Assembly: GCF_023522835.1 (NCBI RefSeq) | Contig: NZ_JALCZU010000006.1 | Coordinates: forward strand, 62,001-126,000 | Length of the DNA stretch: 64,000 nt | Origin: Oceanobacillus saliphilus | Lineage (GTDB): Bacteria; Bacillota; Bacilli; Bacillales; Amphibacillaceae | Reading direction: 5' to 3' | The notes under the pieces: generated by a model | Seen by the model: only the letters and a program-made list of their open reading frames with translations | The model's database searches: none | Told to the model about the DNA's origin: nothing | Part shown: positions 52,887 to 61,493 of the stretch, piece by piece | Layout: every line of letters starts with the position of its first letter | Position numbering within the stretch: position 1 is the stretch's first letter | Made by a program: the position numbers and the translations under genes

Positions 52887-53606
52887 TTAGGCTCGCGTAT
52901 TTAATATTTGAGCAATATGCTTCACTTTAATCGGTATTTCCCTTCGATCTAACCGTCCTCCTATGTTCATGAGACAACCGTTGTCAGAGCCAATCAGCAC
53001 AGCGGCTGAAGATTCCTGAACATGTCTGACTTTTTCATCCACCATTTGTTCCGATATCGGACCCATTTTCACTGCAAAAGTTCCCCCGAACCCACAACAG
53101 TCATAGCTGTTTTTAAGTGGTAGTAATTCAAGGCCCTTTACATTTTTCAAAAGTTTAAATGGTGCCTCGGTTTCCTTTAGTAACCTGAGCATGTGACAAG
53201 AGCTATGGTAAGTAGCTTGCTCTGGATAGACTGCCCCCACATCCTCAACACCCAGAACAGAAACAATAAATTGGGTAAACTCATACGTTTTATCCGCAAT
53301 AGCTTGAGCTCTTTCCTGCCATTCTTTGTCTTCTTCAAATAGACCTGGATATTCCTTGAGCATTGCTGCACAGGAACCTGAAGGGGAAACAATATACTCC
53401 GAGTCTTCGAAACTTGTAATCATCTGTTTTGCTGCCTTTTTCGCATCCTTTCGATAACCACTGTTGAATGCAGGTTGGCCACAACAGATTTGACCTGCTG
53501 GCAAATCAATTTCACAGCCAAGTCTCTCCAGAACTTCCACCACATCTTTAGCAACATCCTGATAAAATATTTCCCCAAGACAGGTGACAAATAAAGACAC
53601 TTTCAT
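52887..53606 (-). CDS. lutA: Lactate utilization protein LutA
   Basis: A 239-residue protein made of two CCG (cysteine-rich) domains: [15 protein letters not shown] near residue 38 and the later [17 protein letters not shown] near 165, with SPSGSCAAM near 95 and SSCHMLRL near 135. These bind an Fe-S cluster as in heterodisulfide-reductase-type proteins. First gene of lutABC. In its upstream region a catabolite-response-like TGAAAGCGGTTTAG lies at about 53738-53752 on the minus strand. The remaining gap to 53768 holds no ORF. Confidence 0.95.
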   Translation of the reverse strand: MKVSLFVTCLGEIFYQDVAKDVVEVLERLGCEIDLPAGQICCGQPAFNSGYRKDAKKAAKQMITSFEDSEYIVSPSGSCAAMLKEYPGLFEEDKEWQERAQAIADKTYEFTQFIVSVLGVEDVGAVYPEQATYHSSCHMLRLLKETEAPFKLLKNVKGLELLPLKNSYDCCGFGGTFAVKMGPISEQMVDEKVRHVQESSAAVLIGSDNGCLMNIGGRLDRREIPIKVKHIAQILNTRA

Positions 53607-53768
53607 GATTATCCACTCTTTCTTTTGCGTATTTGAAGTATTTCGTTATCGAACAAATTTCCTCATCTAAATTAGAATCTAGTCTTTTATTATGTAAGCT
53701 AGCCTGACTGGGATGTATAACGTGAAAAACCTGACCCACTAACTAAACCGCTTTCATTATATATTTTA

Positions 53769-53797
53769 AAAATCAGGTCAATCATTGACCTGATTTT
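53769..53797. terminator. Hairpin upstream of lutABC
   Basis: AAAATCAGGTCA and TGACCTGATTTT form a perfect 12-bp stem with loop ATCAT. It lies between the BCCT gene and the lutA leader, so it insulates lutABC from read-through. Confidence 0.75.
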
Positions 53798-53914
53798 ATC
53801 TGAAATTTCTAACTACGTCAATGGACCGAATAAAGCTCTTTTGTAGCTTACTTTAGCGACTAATAAAAACCAATAACAAAATATCTCTTAAAAAACTGCC
53901 TTTTACCTCACTTT

Positions 53915-53940
53915 AAAAGCAGCTGATAGCTATCAGCTGC
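53915..53940 (-). terminator. Terminator of the BCCT transporter gene
   Basis: GCAGCTGATAGCTATCAGCTGC is a perfect 22-base palindrome followed on the minus strand by TTTTAAAG, ten bases after the stop codon. Confidence 0.75.
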
Positions 53941-53950
53941 CTTCCTGAAT

Positions 53951-55444
53951 TTACTTCTTCCCTTTGAAGTCTTTGTTTATCAATTTCAAGAATGATAACA
54001 TCATCAATAGTAAGATGATTGTGAACGGCAATGCGGAGGTCAAGGAAGCTGTCTGTAATGCTTCAAGTCCACCAGCAAGCAATAGTACAACCGCAATTGC
54101 TATAATCAGAAAACCCCAAATCATTTTTGTAATTAGAGCAGGATTCAATGTACCCTTCGAAGTCATACTTCCTAAAATATACGTCGCTGAGTCTGCGGAA
54201 GTAACCAGGAATGTGAATATTAACAAAATCGATAAAACGGATAATATATCCGTTAAAGGTAGTACACCAAATGTTTCAAATAATGCTACCGTGACATCTT
54301 GGTTGACAGCTTCGGCTATTTGGGTTCCGTTTATCAAATCGCTATGCAGAGCTGTCCCACCAAACGTAGCAATCCACAAACAGGCAATTGCCGGTGGTAC
54401 GACTAGAACACCAAAGACAAATTGGCGAATGGTCCTTCCCCTTGAGACACGTGCGACAAATGCCCCTACAAATGGGGACCACGCAATTGCCCATGCCCAG
54501 TAGAATATCGTCCATTCCTGTACCCATGTTCCACCCTCATAAGGAGTCAGGCGCAAGCTATACTGAATAAAGTTGGTTATATAATCACCCGTAGCCAATA
54601 CAAATGTCTCCAATATGAATACTGTCGGACCCGCAATGAAAACAAATACTAAGAGCAGGAGTGTCAATCCAAGGTTTAAATTACTGAGCCATTTAATCCC
54701 TTTATTTAAACCTGTGCTGGAGGAAGCTAAATATGCTACAAGTATTACTGCTGCAATGATCATCTGTATCCAAATGGAACTTGGTATATTAGCTACAGCT
54801 GTTAATCCACCGTTCATTTGCATGATACCTAGGCCAAGGGAGGTGGCTACTCCCATAACCGTTGCGATTACCGCAAGAGAATCAACCGTGTTTGCAACTC
54901 CTTTGTTTTTTCCGACTATTGGTTCAATTGCGATAGATACTAATCCTTTTTCATTTTTCCTGAACTGCAAATAAGCAATAACCAAACCAACCATTGCAAA
55001 AACTGACCACTGACTTATTCCCCAGTGGAAAAATGAATAGCCCATCGCTATGCGGGCAGCCTCATCCGTTTGCCCTACGAGACCTGGGAAAGGTGTTTCA
55101 AAATAATGGCTCATCGGTTCGGCAACACCCCAGAACACGATAGAAATTCCAAATCCTGCTGAGAATAGCATACCGATCCATGTGAAAAAAGGGAATTCCG
55201 GCCGTGAATCTGGTGGACCTAGTCTTAAGTTGCCAAATTTACTGATAGAAACTGCGATGAGAAATAAGGTGATAACGAATACAGCCAATAGGTAAAACCA
55301 GCCAAAATTAGTTGTTGTAAAATCAAACAGGTTACCTGCGACCTGACCAAAAGTCACTGGAGCAAAAGCACCAATAATAACCAATACTGTAACAATTATT
55401 GCTGATACAAAAAATACTGGATTAAAATATGTTCTTTTTTTCAT
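53951..55444 (-). CDS. BCCT family osmoprotectant transporter (OpuD-like)
   Basis: A 497-residue, twelve-span transporter of the betaine-choline-carnitine family. The conserved substrate-binding stretch WTIFYWAWAIAWSPFVGAFV near 320, followed by ARVSRGRTIRQF, and WGVAEPMSHYFETP near 105 are diagnostic. The family takes up glycine betaine or related solutes with sodium under osmotic stress; the particular substrate cannot be fixed from sequence. A sigma-B-like promoter precedes it, reminiscent of stress-controlled opuD. SD AAAGGAA precedes the ATG. Confidence 0.92.
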   Translation of the reverse strand: MKKRTYFNPVFFVSAIIVTVLVIIGAFAPVTFGQVAGNLFDFTTTNFGWFYLLAVFVITLFLIAVSISKFGNLRLGPPDSRPEFPFFTWIGMLFSAGFGISIVFWGVAEPMSHYFETPFPGLVGQTDEAARIAMGYSFFHWGISQWSVFAMVGLVIAYLQFRKNEKGLVSIAIEPIVGKNKGVANTVDSLAVIATVMGVATSLGLGIMQMNGGLTAVANIPSSIWIQMIIAAVILVAYLASSSTGLNKGIKWLSNLNLGLTLLLLVFVFIAGPTVFILETFVLATGDYITNFIQYSLRLTPYEGGTWVQEWTIFYWAWAIAWSPFVGAFVARVSRGRTIRQFVFGVLVVPPAIACLWIATFGGTALHSDLINGTQIAEAVNQDVTVALFETFGVLPLTDILSVLSILLIFTFLVTSADSATYILGSMTSKGTLNPALITKMIWGFLIIAIAVVLLLAGGLEALQTASLTSALPFTIILLLMMLSFLKLINKDFKGKK

Positions 55445-55507
55445 GACAATTCCTTTCTTAGTTATGTTATTTTTTGTACTATGTATAAAAGGATTAACTT
55501 AAATTGT

Positions 55508-55533
55508 ATTACCGTTTTTGACAGGATTGAAAC
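55508..55533 (-). promoter_or_regulatory. Sigma-B-like promoter of the BCCT gene
   Basis: On the minus strand GTTTCA (55528-55533) and GGTAAT (55508-55513) are 14 bases apart, a partial match to GTTTAA and GGGTAT. It is 64 bases upstream of the start codon. Confidence 0.35.
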
Positions 55534-56068
55534 CTACTTTTTAAAAATAGAGTCATTCTTTTTCGGTTTCATAGCTATTTTCCGCAATCTAACTATAAAA
55601 ATCCTTTTCAAAGATGAAGGGAAACTTCACTCAAAGGTATGAACAAAAGGCTTCTGACAGAATCGGACATTTACGAATTGTGAATCCCCCCTTACAATAC
55701 TATTTTCCCTCAATTTTATGAAGTGGATGGAATATGGCAGTTAATGCAGGATAAAATTGCATTGGTCTTAACATACTACATTTATCAAGTATAACCGCTA
55801 TTATACAGAAAATTAAAAGAGATGACATGTACGATGTTCATGACACTATTAGAAAACTTGATTGTCGCCATGCCTTTCTAAGACCAAGTTTATACTTTTT
55901 TTACTTGTAAATAAAAGAAAACTTCACTTAGCGTTGAAAATGTCTAGTAATACGGGTAAAATATATAGTTTGTAATCCGATTTTCAACGTAACTTCAGTG
56001 GATTGCGTTAATTTCCTGTAATCATAATGATGTTCGATTTTTTAATTTATAAGAGAGAAGGTATTTAA
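55534..56068. other. 535-base gene-free stretch before the MBL-fold gene
   Basis: The region is AT-rich. It holds a decayed repeat copy at 55851-55895 and a 14-codon ORF (MNKRLLTESDIYEL, 55640-55684) with a poor SD, perhaps the start of a lost gene. TTGAAAATG near 55936 and CATTTTCAACG-type segments near 55980 form an inverted pair around the likely leader of the MBL gene (AGCGTTGAAAAT / ATTTTCAACGT). Confidence 0.35.
55851..55895 (+). repeat. Dispersed two-hairpin repeat, decayed copy
   Basis: AGAAAACTTGATTGTCGCCA followed by TGCCTTTCTAAGACCAAG and TTTATAC keeps the left head arm, the CCTTTC loop and the TTTATAC of the tail, with a deletion between them. Confidence 0.45.
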
Positions 56069-56920
56069 ATGTTGAAAGAACTTGCAAAAAGCGTGTACTA
56101 TATGCCCCATTATTCAGAAACTGATCGGCCGACATTAGGTTTGATCTGTGGGGATACCTATAGCTTAGTCGTTGATTCAGGGAACTCGCCTGCACATGCA
56201 AAAGATTTTCTTGATCTAGTCAAAAAGATGGCTATTTCGCCGGTAAAGTTTGCTGTCATTACACATTGGCATTGGGACCATATCTTTGGCATTAAAACGA
56301 TGGACCTGTTAACGATAAGTCATGATGAAACGAAGAAGAAAATAGACTATATGAAAACACTTAAATGGGATGATGCTTCCATAGATGAGCGAGTTGAAAC
56401 TGGAGAAGAAATTGAATTTTGCAGGGATATGATAAAACGTGAAATGCCTACACGTGATTATTTGGAGCTGAAGTCACCGAATGTAACTTTTAATGATAAG
56501 ATTGAAATTGATTTGGGTGGCATAACCTGTGTGATCGAGCATGTTGGAGGTGTCCATGCACATGATTCATCCATTGTTTATATTCCTGATGCAAAAGTAC
56601 TGTTTCTAGGGGACTGCATCTATCAGGACTTTTATAGTGGAGAATGGAGTTATGATTTGGAAAAATTGACTATCCTAATAGCTAAAATAAAAAAATACGA
56701 TGTCAATCACTATGTAACAGGTCATCAAAATCCGAAAACGCACGAAGAAATGAGCAGCTTTTTTGATGATTTAACAAGTATCGGTGAAATTGTAGGTAAA
56801 GAAGTTACGCTTGATAAAGCTGTTACTAGATTTAACGAGGTACGAAAAACAATACCAAATGAAGAACAGCTAGAGTATATCCAAAACTTTGTAGCCGGTA
56901 ATCAAAAGAAAATGAATTGA
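56069..56920 (+). CDS. MBL-fold metallohydrolase
   Basis: A 283-residue metallo-beta-lactamase-fold enzyme. The first metal motif is His66-x-His68-x-Asp70-His71 (THWHWDHIFG); further ligands are the histidine of GGVHAHDSS near 172, the aspartate of LFLGDCIY near 190 and the histidine of VTGHQNPK near 227. Fold members are mostly hydrolases of lactones, thioesters or phosphodiesters; nothing in the neighbourhood fixes the substrate. SD AGAGAAGG precedes the ATG. It is a single gene with a strong terminator. Confidence 0.85.
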   Translation: MLKELAKSVYYMPHYSETDRPTLGLICGDTYSLVVDSGNSPAHAKDFLDLVKKMAISPVKFAVITHWHWDHIFGIKTMDLLTISHDETKKKIDYMKTLKWDDASIDERVETGEEIEFCRDMIKREMPTRDYLELKSPNVTFNDKIEIDLGGITCVIEHVGGVHAHDSSIVYIPDAKVLFLGDCIYQDFYSGEWSYDLEKLTILIAKIKKYDVNHYVTGHQNPKTHEEMSSFFDDLTSIGEIVGKEVTLDKAVTRFNEVRKTIPNEEQLEYIQNFVAGNQKKMN

Positions 56921-56973
56921 TAAAGTAACAAGGTAAGCTGTTCTATCGATCCCTTATACTTATGGAGATAAGA

Positions 56974-57002
56974 AAAAAGCTTGGAATAGATCCAAGCTTT
57001 TT
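56974..57002 (+). terminator. Terminator of the MBL-fold gene
   Basis: AAAAAGCTTGGA and TCCAAGCTTTTT form a perfect 12-bp stem with loop ATAGA, 54 bases after the stop codon. Confidence 0.85.
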
Positions 57003-57045
57003 CTGTGCTTTATCCTAATGATTTTAATCAGAATTGATTTTTTTG

Positions 57046-57127
57046 ATGGGGAAGCATGTATAAACTTTACTACTTGCATAGAAGCAACGAAGGCATTCAG
57101 CCAAAAAGCTTGGCGAATGCCTTCGTT
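57046..57127 (-). repeat. Dispersed two-hairpin repeat, full copy
   Basis: On the minus strand the head AACGAAGGCATTCGCCAA pairs with TTGGCTGAATGCCTTCGTT apart from one bulged base. The tail TGCTTCTATGCAAGTAGTAA continues with AGTTTATACATGC. It starts 16 bases after the cwlO stop codon. Confidence 0.65.
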
Positions 57128-57143
57128 AACTAATTTTATACGA

Positions 57144-58415
57144 TTAATTTACACTACGTACATGGCCAGCAAAATGCTCTGCCCAGTACCCGCTGCTCAT
57201 GTCCGCAACAGCAAGTCCTGTTGAATTTTGCGCACCGATAAATTTACCGCCACCAAGGTAGATACCAACATGGCCGTTTGTTTTGTATGTGTTGAAAAAC
57301 ACAAGATCACCAGGTTGCATATTGCTTGGAGCTACTTTTGTACCAGTACTTGCTAAACCTGAAGTACTTGAAGGTATTGAAATTCCTGCCTGTGCAAAAG
57401 CCCATGACACGAATCCGGAACAATCAAAACCACTTGTAGTTTTTCCACCCCATACATATGGAGTTCCCAGATGTGCAAACCCTGCGTTCATTGCTGTACT
57501 GATGTTTCCAGAAGCTGCTGGTTTACTGGCAGTGCTTGTTTCGCTACTTAATGTTGTCAGTTTTCCATCATCATTGCTATCGGAATTGCTATCGGATCCG
57601 CTATCGTTGACTGGAGCACTTGCAACCATAGTTGAAGGAGCTGGTTCCAGTGCTGCGTTTATACTTGCCACCACATTTTTCTCAAGTGTTGCAAGCTCGG
57701 AGTCCTCCATTTGCAATTCTTCTTTTAAAGCTATTAAATCTTTTTCTTTACTTTCCAGATTTTCTATTTTATTTTCATTCTCAGCCTTCTGATCTTCAAT
57801 CAATGCTAAAATACCATCAAGCTCAACTTCCATCTCTTGAAGCTCTTCAAGCTTAACGATGACGGCTTTTTGTTTTTCTTCGACCTTTATTTTATCTTCT
57901 TCCTGCTTTTTGATTAAGGCATTGTCTGATTCTGTAATTTTGTTTACAGCCGAAACACGACTGATGAAATCACCAAAGCTTTTGGAACCAAAGATTACTT
58001 CCAAATAGCTTATCTCACCGCCACTTTGCTGGTATGAGACAGCACGTTCTTTCAGAATATCAAAACGTATTTCTATCGCTTCTTCTAGCGCTGCAATTTC
58101 TTCTTCAAATAGAGCTACTTCATTTTCTTTTTCTGTTATATGTACTTTCGTTTTCTCCAATTGCTTTTGGTTTTCTTCCAACGCATCGTTTACTTTTTGA
58201 ATTTCCCTATTCAATTCCTCAAGTTCCATTAATACATCAGCAATTTGATTTTCTGCATCTGATAGATTTCCTAGCAATGCTTCTCGTTTTTCTTGAATCT
58301 CAGCATGCTCCGTTTCAAGTTCCTGTACGGTTTCCGCCTGGGTTGTCACTGTGAATAAAGTACTACTTATACCAACCACAGCAACCGTGGTCAATGTCAT
58401 TATTGTCTTTTTCAA
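57144..58415 (-). CDS. cwlO: Peptidoglycan DL-endopeptidase, CwlO-like (coiled coil plus NlpC/P60)
   Basis: A 423-residue secreted cell-wall hydrolase. A signal peptide (about 1-28, ending in TTQAET) is followed by a long coiled coil (about 30-245), a Ser/Asp-rich linker and a C-terminal NlpC/P60 domain (about 300-423). The catalytic cysteine is in GFDCSGFVSWAF and the histidine in NGHVGIYLGGG. CwlO cleaves D-Glu-DAP bonds during cell elongation and needs FtsEX. I chose the TTG at 58415 just before KKTIMTLTT with GGGG upstream; the frame extends 12 codons further but lacks an SD there. Confidence 0.88.
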   Translation of the reverse strand: MKKTIMTLTTVAVVGISSTLFTVTTQAETVQELETEHAEIQEKREALLGNLSDAENQIADVLMELEELNREIQKVNDALEENQKQLEKTKVHITEKENEVALFEEEIAALEEAIEIRFDILKERAVSYQQSGGEISYLEVIFGSKSFGDFISRVSAVNKITESDNALIKKQEEDKIKVEEKQKAVIVKLEELQEMEVELDGILALIEDQKAENENKIENLESKEKDLIALKEELQMEDSELATLEKNVVASINAALEPAPSTMVASAPVNDSGSDSNSDSNDDGKLTTLSSETSTASKPAASGNISTAMNAGFAHLGTPYVWGGKTTSGFDCSGFVSWAFAQAGISIPSSTSGLASTGTKVAPSNMQPGDLVFFNTYKTNGHVGIYLGGGKFIGAQNSTGLAVADMSSGYWAEHFAGHVRSVN

Positions 58416-58614
58416 TTTCTCGTTTCCCCGCTTCCCACTATCACACCGCAATGCTCTCTATGTATGTATGTATTTTTATGTATTCAATTTTGCAGTTATG
58501 TTTATAGTTTAGTAGATTTAATCTAGGCAATATGTAGTATAGCATTCTAAAATGTCACTTGTATTATGATAATGTTACAGTTATATTTCAAAAATGACAA
58601 TAAACCTCTTTTTT

Positions 58615-58660
58615 CATTAAAAAATGCCCGCCCGAATTAACGGACAGGCATTTTTTAATG
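58615..58660 (-). terminator. Terminator of the aceA operon
   Basis: CATTAAAAAATGCC and GGCATTTTTTAATG form a perfect outer 14-bp stem, with a further CCG / CGG inside. It begins ten bases after the aceA stop codon. Confidence 0.88.
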
Positions 58661-58669
58661 AAATTTGTC

Positions 58670-59947
58670 TTATTTTGTAAATTGTTCTGCTTCCGTAGAA
58701 CCTTTAAGTGCAGTTGTTGAAGCCGTTCCACCGGAGATGACCTGTGCTACTTCATCGAAATAGCCTGTGCCAACCTCACGTTGATGGCGTGTTGCACTGT
58801 AACCAAACTGTTCACTGTCGAATTCAGCTTGTTGCAATTCGGAATAAGCTGCCATACCTTCATCTTTGTACTTCCGTGCCAATTCAAACATACTATGGTT
58901 TAATGCATGGAACCCAGCCAATGTTACAAATTGGAATTTATAACCCATTTTCCCTAATTCTTTCTGGAAGTTAGCGATTTCATCATCTGATAGTTTCCTT
59001 TTCCAATTAAATGACGGGGAGCAATTATAGGCCAAAAGTTTGTTTGGATATTGCTCATGGATGGCATCTGCAAACTTCTGCGCTTCTTCTATATTTGGTT
59101 CGGATGTTTCACACCAAATCAAATCTGCATAAGGAGCATATGCCAATCCTCTTGCAATCGCCTGCTCAATTCCTGATTTTGTTTTGTAAAACCCTTCTGT
59201 CGTGCGCTCGCCTGTTATAAAAGGTGCATCGTATGGATCTACATCATTTGTAATCATATCAGCAGCATTTGCATCCGTTCTTGCAATAATAACTGTAGGA
59301 GTACCCATTACATCTGCGGCGAACCTGGCTGCAATTAGATTTTTGACCGCATTTTGTGTAGGAAGCAACACCTTACCACCCAAATGACCACATTTTTTCT
59401 CTGATGACAATTGATCTTCAAAATGGACTGCCGAAGCTCCGGACTCAATCATCGATTTCATCAATTCAAAAACATTGAGCTGTCCACCAAAGCCAGCTTC
59501 TGCGTCAGCCACAATCGGGGCAAACCAGTCAATTTCTTCATTTCCCTCTGAATAGTGAATCTGATCTGCACGCTGAAGAGCCTGATTAATTCGTTTTACG
59601 ACATTGGGAACACTGTTAACTGGGTACAGACTTTGATCGGGATACATCTGTCCTGCCATATTTGCATCTGCAGCAACCTGCCATCCGCTTAAGTAAATAG
59701 CTTTCAGCCCAGCTTTGACCTGTTGAACTGCCTGGTTTCCAGTCAAAGCTCCTAAAGCATTTACATAGTCCTCTGTATTAATGAGATCCCATAACTTATT
59801 TGCTCCTCTTTGTGCCAATGTGTGTTCTATGTCAATTGAACCTCGCAGACGAATAACTTCCTCTGCGCTGTACGGACGTTCCACTCCAACCCAGCGAATA
59901 TTACTTTCCCAATCCTTTTTCAGTTCATTTATACGTTCGTTTGACAT
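58670..59947 (-). CDS. aceA: Isocitrate lyase
   Basis: A 425-residue enzyme that splits isocitrate to glyoxylate and succinate. The active-site loop [11 protein letters not shown] is near residue 184, with [20 protein letters not shown] near 150 and the substrate-contacting [10 protein letters not shown] near 307. With malate synthase G (47504-49681) it makes a complete glyoxylate shunt, allowing growth on acetate and on fatty acids degraded by the fad genes. Its ATG overlaps the stop of a 45-codon ORF (TAATG), implying coupled translation. Confidence 0.96.
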   Translation of the reverse strand: MSNERINELKKDWESNIRWVGVERPYSAEEVIRLRGSIDIEHTLAQRGANKLWDLINTEDYVNALGALTGNQAVQQVKAGLKAIYLSGWQVAADANMAGQMYPDQSLYPVNSVPNVVKRINQALQRADQIHYSEGNEEIDWFAPIVADAEAGFGGQLNVFELMKSMIESGASAVHFEDQLSSEKKCGHLGGKVLLPTQNAVKNLIAARFAADVMGTPTVIIARTDANAADMITNDVDPYDAPFITGERTTEGFYKTKSGIEQAIARGLAYAPYADLIWCETSEPNIEEAQKFADAIHEQYPNKLLAYNCSPSFNWKRKLSDDEIANFQKELGKMGYKFQFVTLAGFHALNHSMFELARKYKDEGMAAYSELQQAEFDSEQFGYSATRHQREVGTGYFDEVAQVISGGTASTTALKGSTEAEQFTK

Positions 59948-60084
59948 TATCCTTTTCCCCCTTTTATTAGTTGGCTATATGCCGGCATCTTAAGTTTTCT
60001 TAAACATTTCATTTCTTCGGGTGTGAGTAGATTTTCAAATTGTTTTTCAGGATGAATTTGTATCGTTTCACTCTTCCATAACAT
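59947..60084 (-). CDS. 45-residue microprotein coupled to isocitrate lyase
   Basis: The ORF starts [20 protein letters not shown] and continues with [19 protein letters not shown] before ending IKGGKG. SD AGAGGGG lies nine bases before the ATG, and its stop overlaps the aceA start (TAATG). It has no membrane segment; residues 17-40 could form an amphipathic helix with one cysteine. I do not recognise a family. Position and coupling suggest either a partner of isocitrate lyase or a leader controlling its translation. Confidence 0.6.
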   Translation of the reverse strand: MLWKSETIQIHPEKQFENLLTPEEMKCLRKLKMPAYSQLIKGGKG

Positions 60085-60156
60085 GAACTCAACCCCTCTG
60101 TTATACTATAATTGAATTAGTTTTATATTGTTGTATAACACTATAACTAAAAAAAT

Positions 60157-60261
60157 TTAGTCCTCCTTCTTTGACAAACAGTAGTCACATTCCATTGTGT
60201 AACTTCTAGAATCCACTTCTTTTCCACACTCTGGACACGATACTTTCTCATTTCTTTTCAT
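60157..60261 (-). CDS. 34-residue double-CxxC microprotein (zinc-ribbon-like)
   Basis: The ORF reads MKRNEKVSCPECGKEVDSR and ends SYTMECDYCLSKKED. Two CxxC pairs (CPEC and CDYC) 16 residues apart could hold a zinc ion. SD GAGGGAGGG precedes the ATG. It is similar in layout to small YhfH-like Bacillus proteins, but I cannot confirm that family. It lies 72 bases upstream of the 45-codon ORF and aceA on the same strand. Confidence 0.65.
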   Translation of the reverse strand: MKRNEKVSCPECGKEVDSRSYTMECDYCLSKKED

Positions 60262-60401
60262 CTTGTTTCCCTCCCTCTTATATAACAGTTGTTATATTAT
60301 TTCTTCTGTTACAAAACAGTTTATTCTATCTTCTGAAATAATGCAACCCCTTTTTTGAAATTAATTGAATTTTTTTTCAAATAGTAAGAGAATAGGGATA
60401 A

Positions 60402-60415
60402 CGATAACGTTTTGA
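60402..60415. promoter_or_regulatory. Candidate catabolite-response (cre) site
   Basis: On the minus strand TCAAAACGTTATCG differs from the ideal TGAAAACGTTATCA at two of fourteen positions. It lies between the aceA-side genes and the divergent exporter gene, so CcpA control of either is possible. Confidence 0.4.
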
Positions 60416-60449
60416 TACGTCGTTAGTTATGGGAATAGAGGTTAGAAAG

Positions 60450-61481
60450 GTGAAGATTTATCAATTTATCGGTAGCAGAGTGGTTAAAACGGGAGTTGCT
60501 GTCTTTTTGACAGCCCTTCTATGCCAATGGATTGGCTGGCCCCCGGTCTTCGCTGTCATAACGGCCATCGTGACGATTGAGCCGACAGTTTCAGATTCCA
60601 TAAAAAAAGGGCTTGTCCGTTTTCCGGCATCGGCAATTGGTTCAGCTTATGCTGTATTATTTATTTCTTTATTCGGTAATTCTTCGCTAACATATACATT
60701 GGCAGCTGTATTTACGATAGCTACCTGTTACCGATTAAAGCTTCATGCTGGTTTGCTTGTGGCTACCCTGACATCTGTTGCAATGATTGAAGTCATTCAC
60801 AGCCATTTCCTGATTGCCTTTTTTACAAGGTTAGGTACGACAACCATCGGTCTTGGAGTATCCACACTTGTAAACATGTTTATACTGCCACCGGATTACA
60901 GAAATCTGATTAAAAATAATGTAACAGATATCAAGAACCAAACTGCATCGCAGATCGAAAGAATATTTAAAGCGGTACTTACAGATCAACAGGAGAAAAC
61001 ATCCTCCATGCTTGAAGATTTAAGGAAACTCGACAATGATATCAAACAGACAGAAAAGTTGAGCGGTTTTCAAAAAGATGAGGATAAATATCATCCACTG
61101 ATTGAAACAGAACAGGAACAATTTCAACACCTGCAAAATAAGCTCAGTCACCTGCGTCTCATTCATTATCATTTAAGTAATTTAATCCATAATCCGATTA
61201 TTGATTTGTCGTGGACAGAAAGTGAAAGGAATACGATATTACTCTCTGTTCGAGGGTTGGTTGACAGTCTAAAGGATGCGTCTTTATTTGAGCCCGTTAC
61301 ACATGCAAGACAATTGAAGGAGATAACAGAGATTTTTTGGGAAGATAACGAGGAAATTACAAAGAATAATGACATACATCCGACTAACTTCCCTCCGGAA
61401 CTGATCATTTTATATGAACTAGTATCCATTTATAATCTCGTAGCTAAATTTTATGAGGAAACAGAAAGAAGAGCCGATTAA
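60450..61481 (+). CDS. ArAE/FUSC-type membrane protein (aromatic acid exporter family)
   Basis: A 343-residue protein with an N-terminal membrane domain of about five or six spans (to about 155, VFAVITAIVTIEPTVSDSIK and LGTTTIGLGVSTLVNMFILP) and a C-terminal cytosolic helical domain (about 160-343). The layout matches the aromatic acid exporter-like family common in Bacillus. The natural substrate is unknown. I preferred the GTG at 60450, eight bases after AGAGG, to the ATG seven codons upstream, which lacks an SD. It converges on liaR. Confidence 0.8.
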   Translation: MKIYQFIGSRVVKTGVAVFLTALLCQWIGWPPVFAVITAIVTIEPTVSDSIKKGLVRFPASAIGSAYAVLFISLFGNSSLTYTLAAVFTIATCYRLKLHAGLLVATLTSVAMIEVIHSHFLIAFFTRLGTTTIGLGVSTLVNMFILPPDYRNLIKNNVTDIKNQTASQIERIFKAVLTDQQEKTSSMLEDLRKLDNDIKQTEKLSGFQKDEDKYHPLIETEQEQFQHLQNKLSHLRLIHYHLSNLIHNPIIDLSWTESERNTILLSVRGLVDSLKDASLFEPVTHARQLKEITEIFWEDNEEITKNNDIHPTNFPPELIILYELVSIYNLVAKFYEETERRAD

Positions 61482-61493
61482 AATGGCTCTTCT
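61467..61493. terminator. Bidirectional terminator shared by the exporter gene and liaR
   Basis: AGAAGAGCC and GGCTCTTCT form a 9-bp stem with a nine-base loop; it overlaps the stop codon of the exporter gene and touches that of liaR. Confidence 0.7.

Noticed and set aside
53964-54503. 179-codon plus-strand frame opposite the BCCT gene
   Set aside because: Antisense shadow; composition reflects the reverse of membrane-segment codons and no SD is present.
55640-55684. 14-codon ORF MNKRLLTESDIYEL
   Set aside because: Weak SD, no following frame and no conservation evidence; noted only as a possible gene remnant.
57283-57792. 169-codon plus-strand frame opposite cwlO
   Set aside because: Antisense shadow of the coiled-coil and linker region of the endopeptidase gene.
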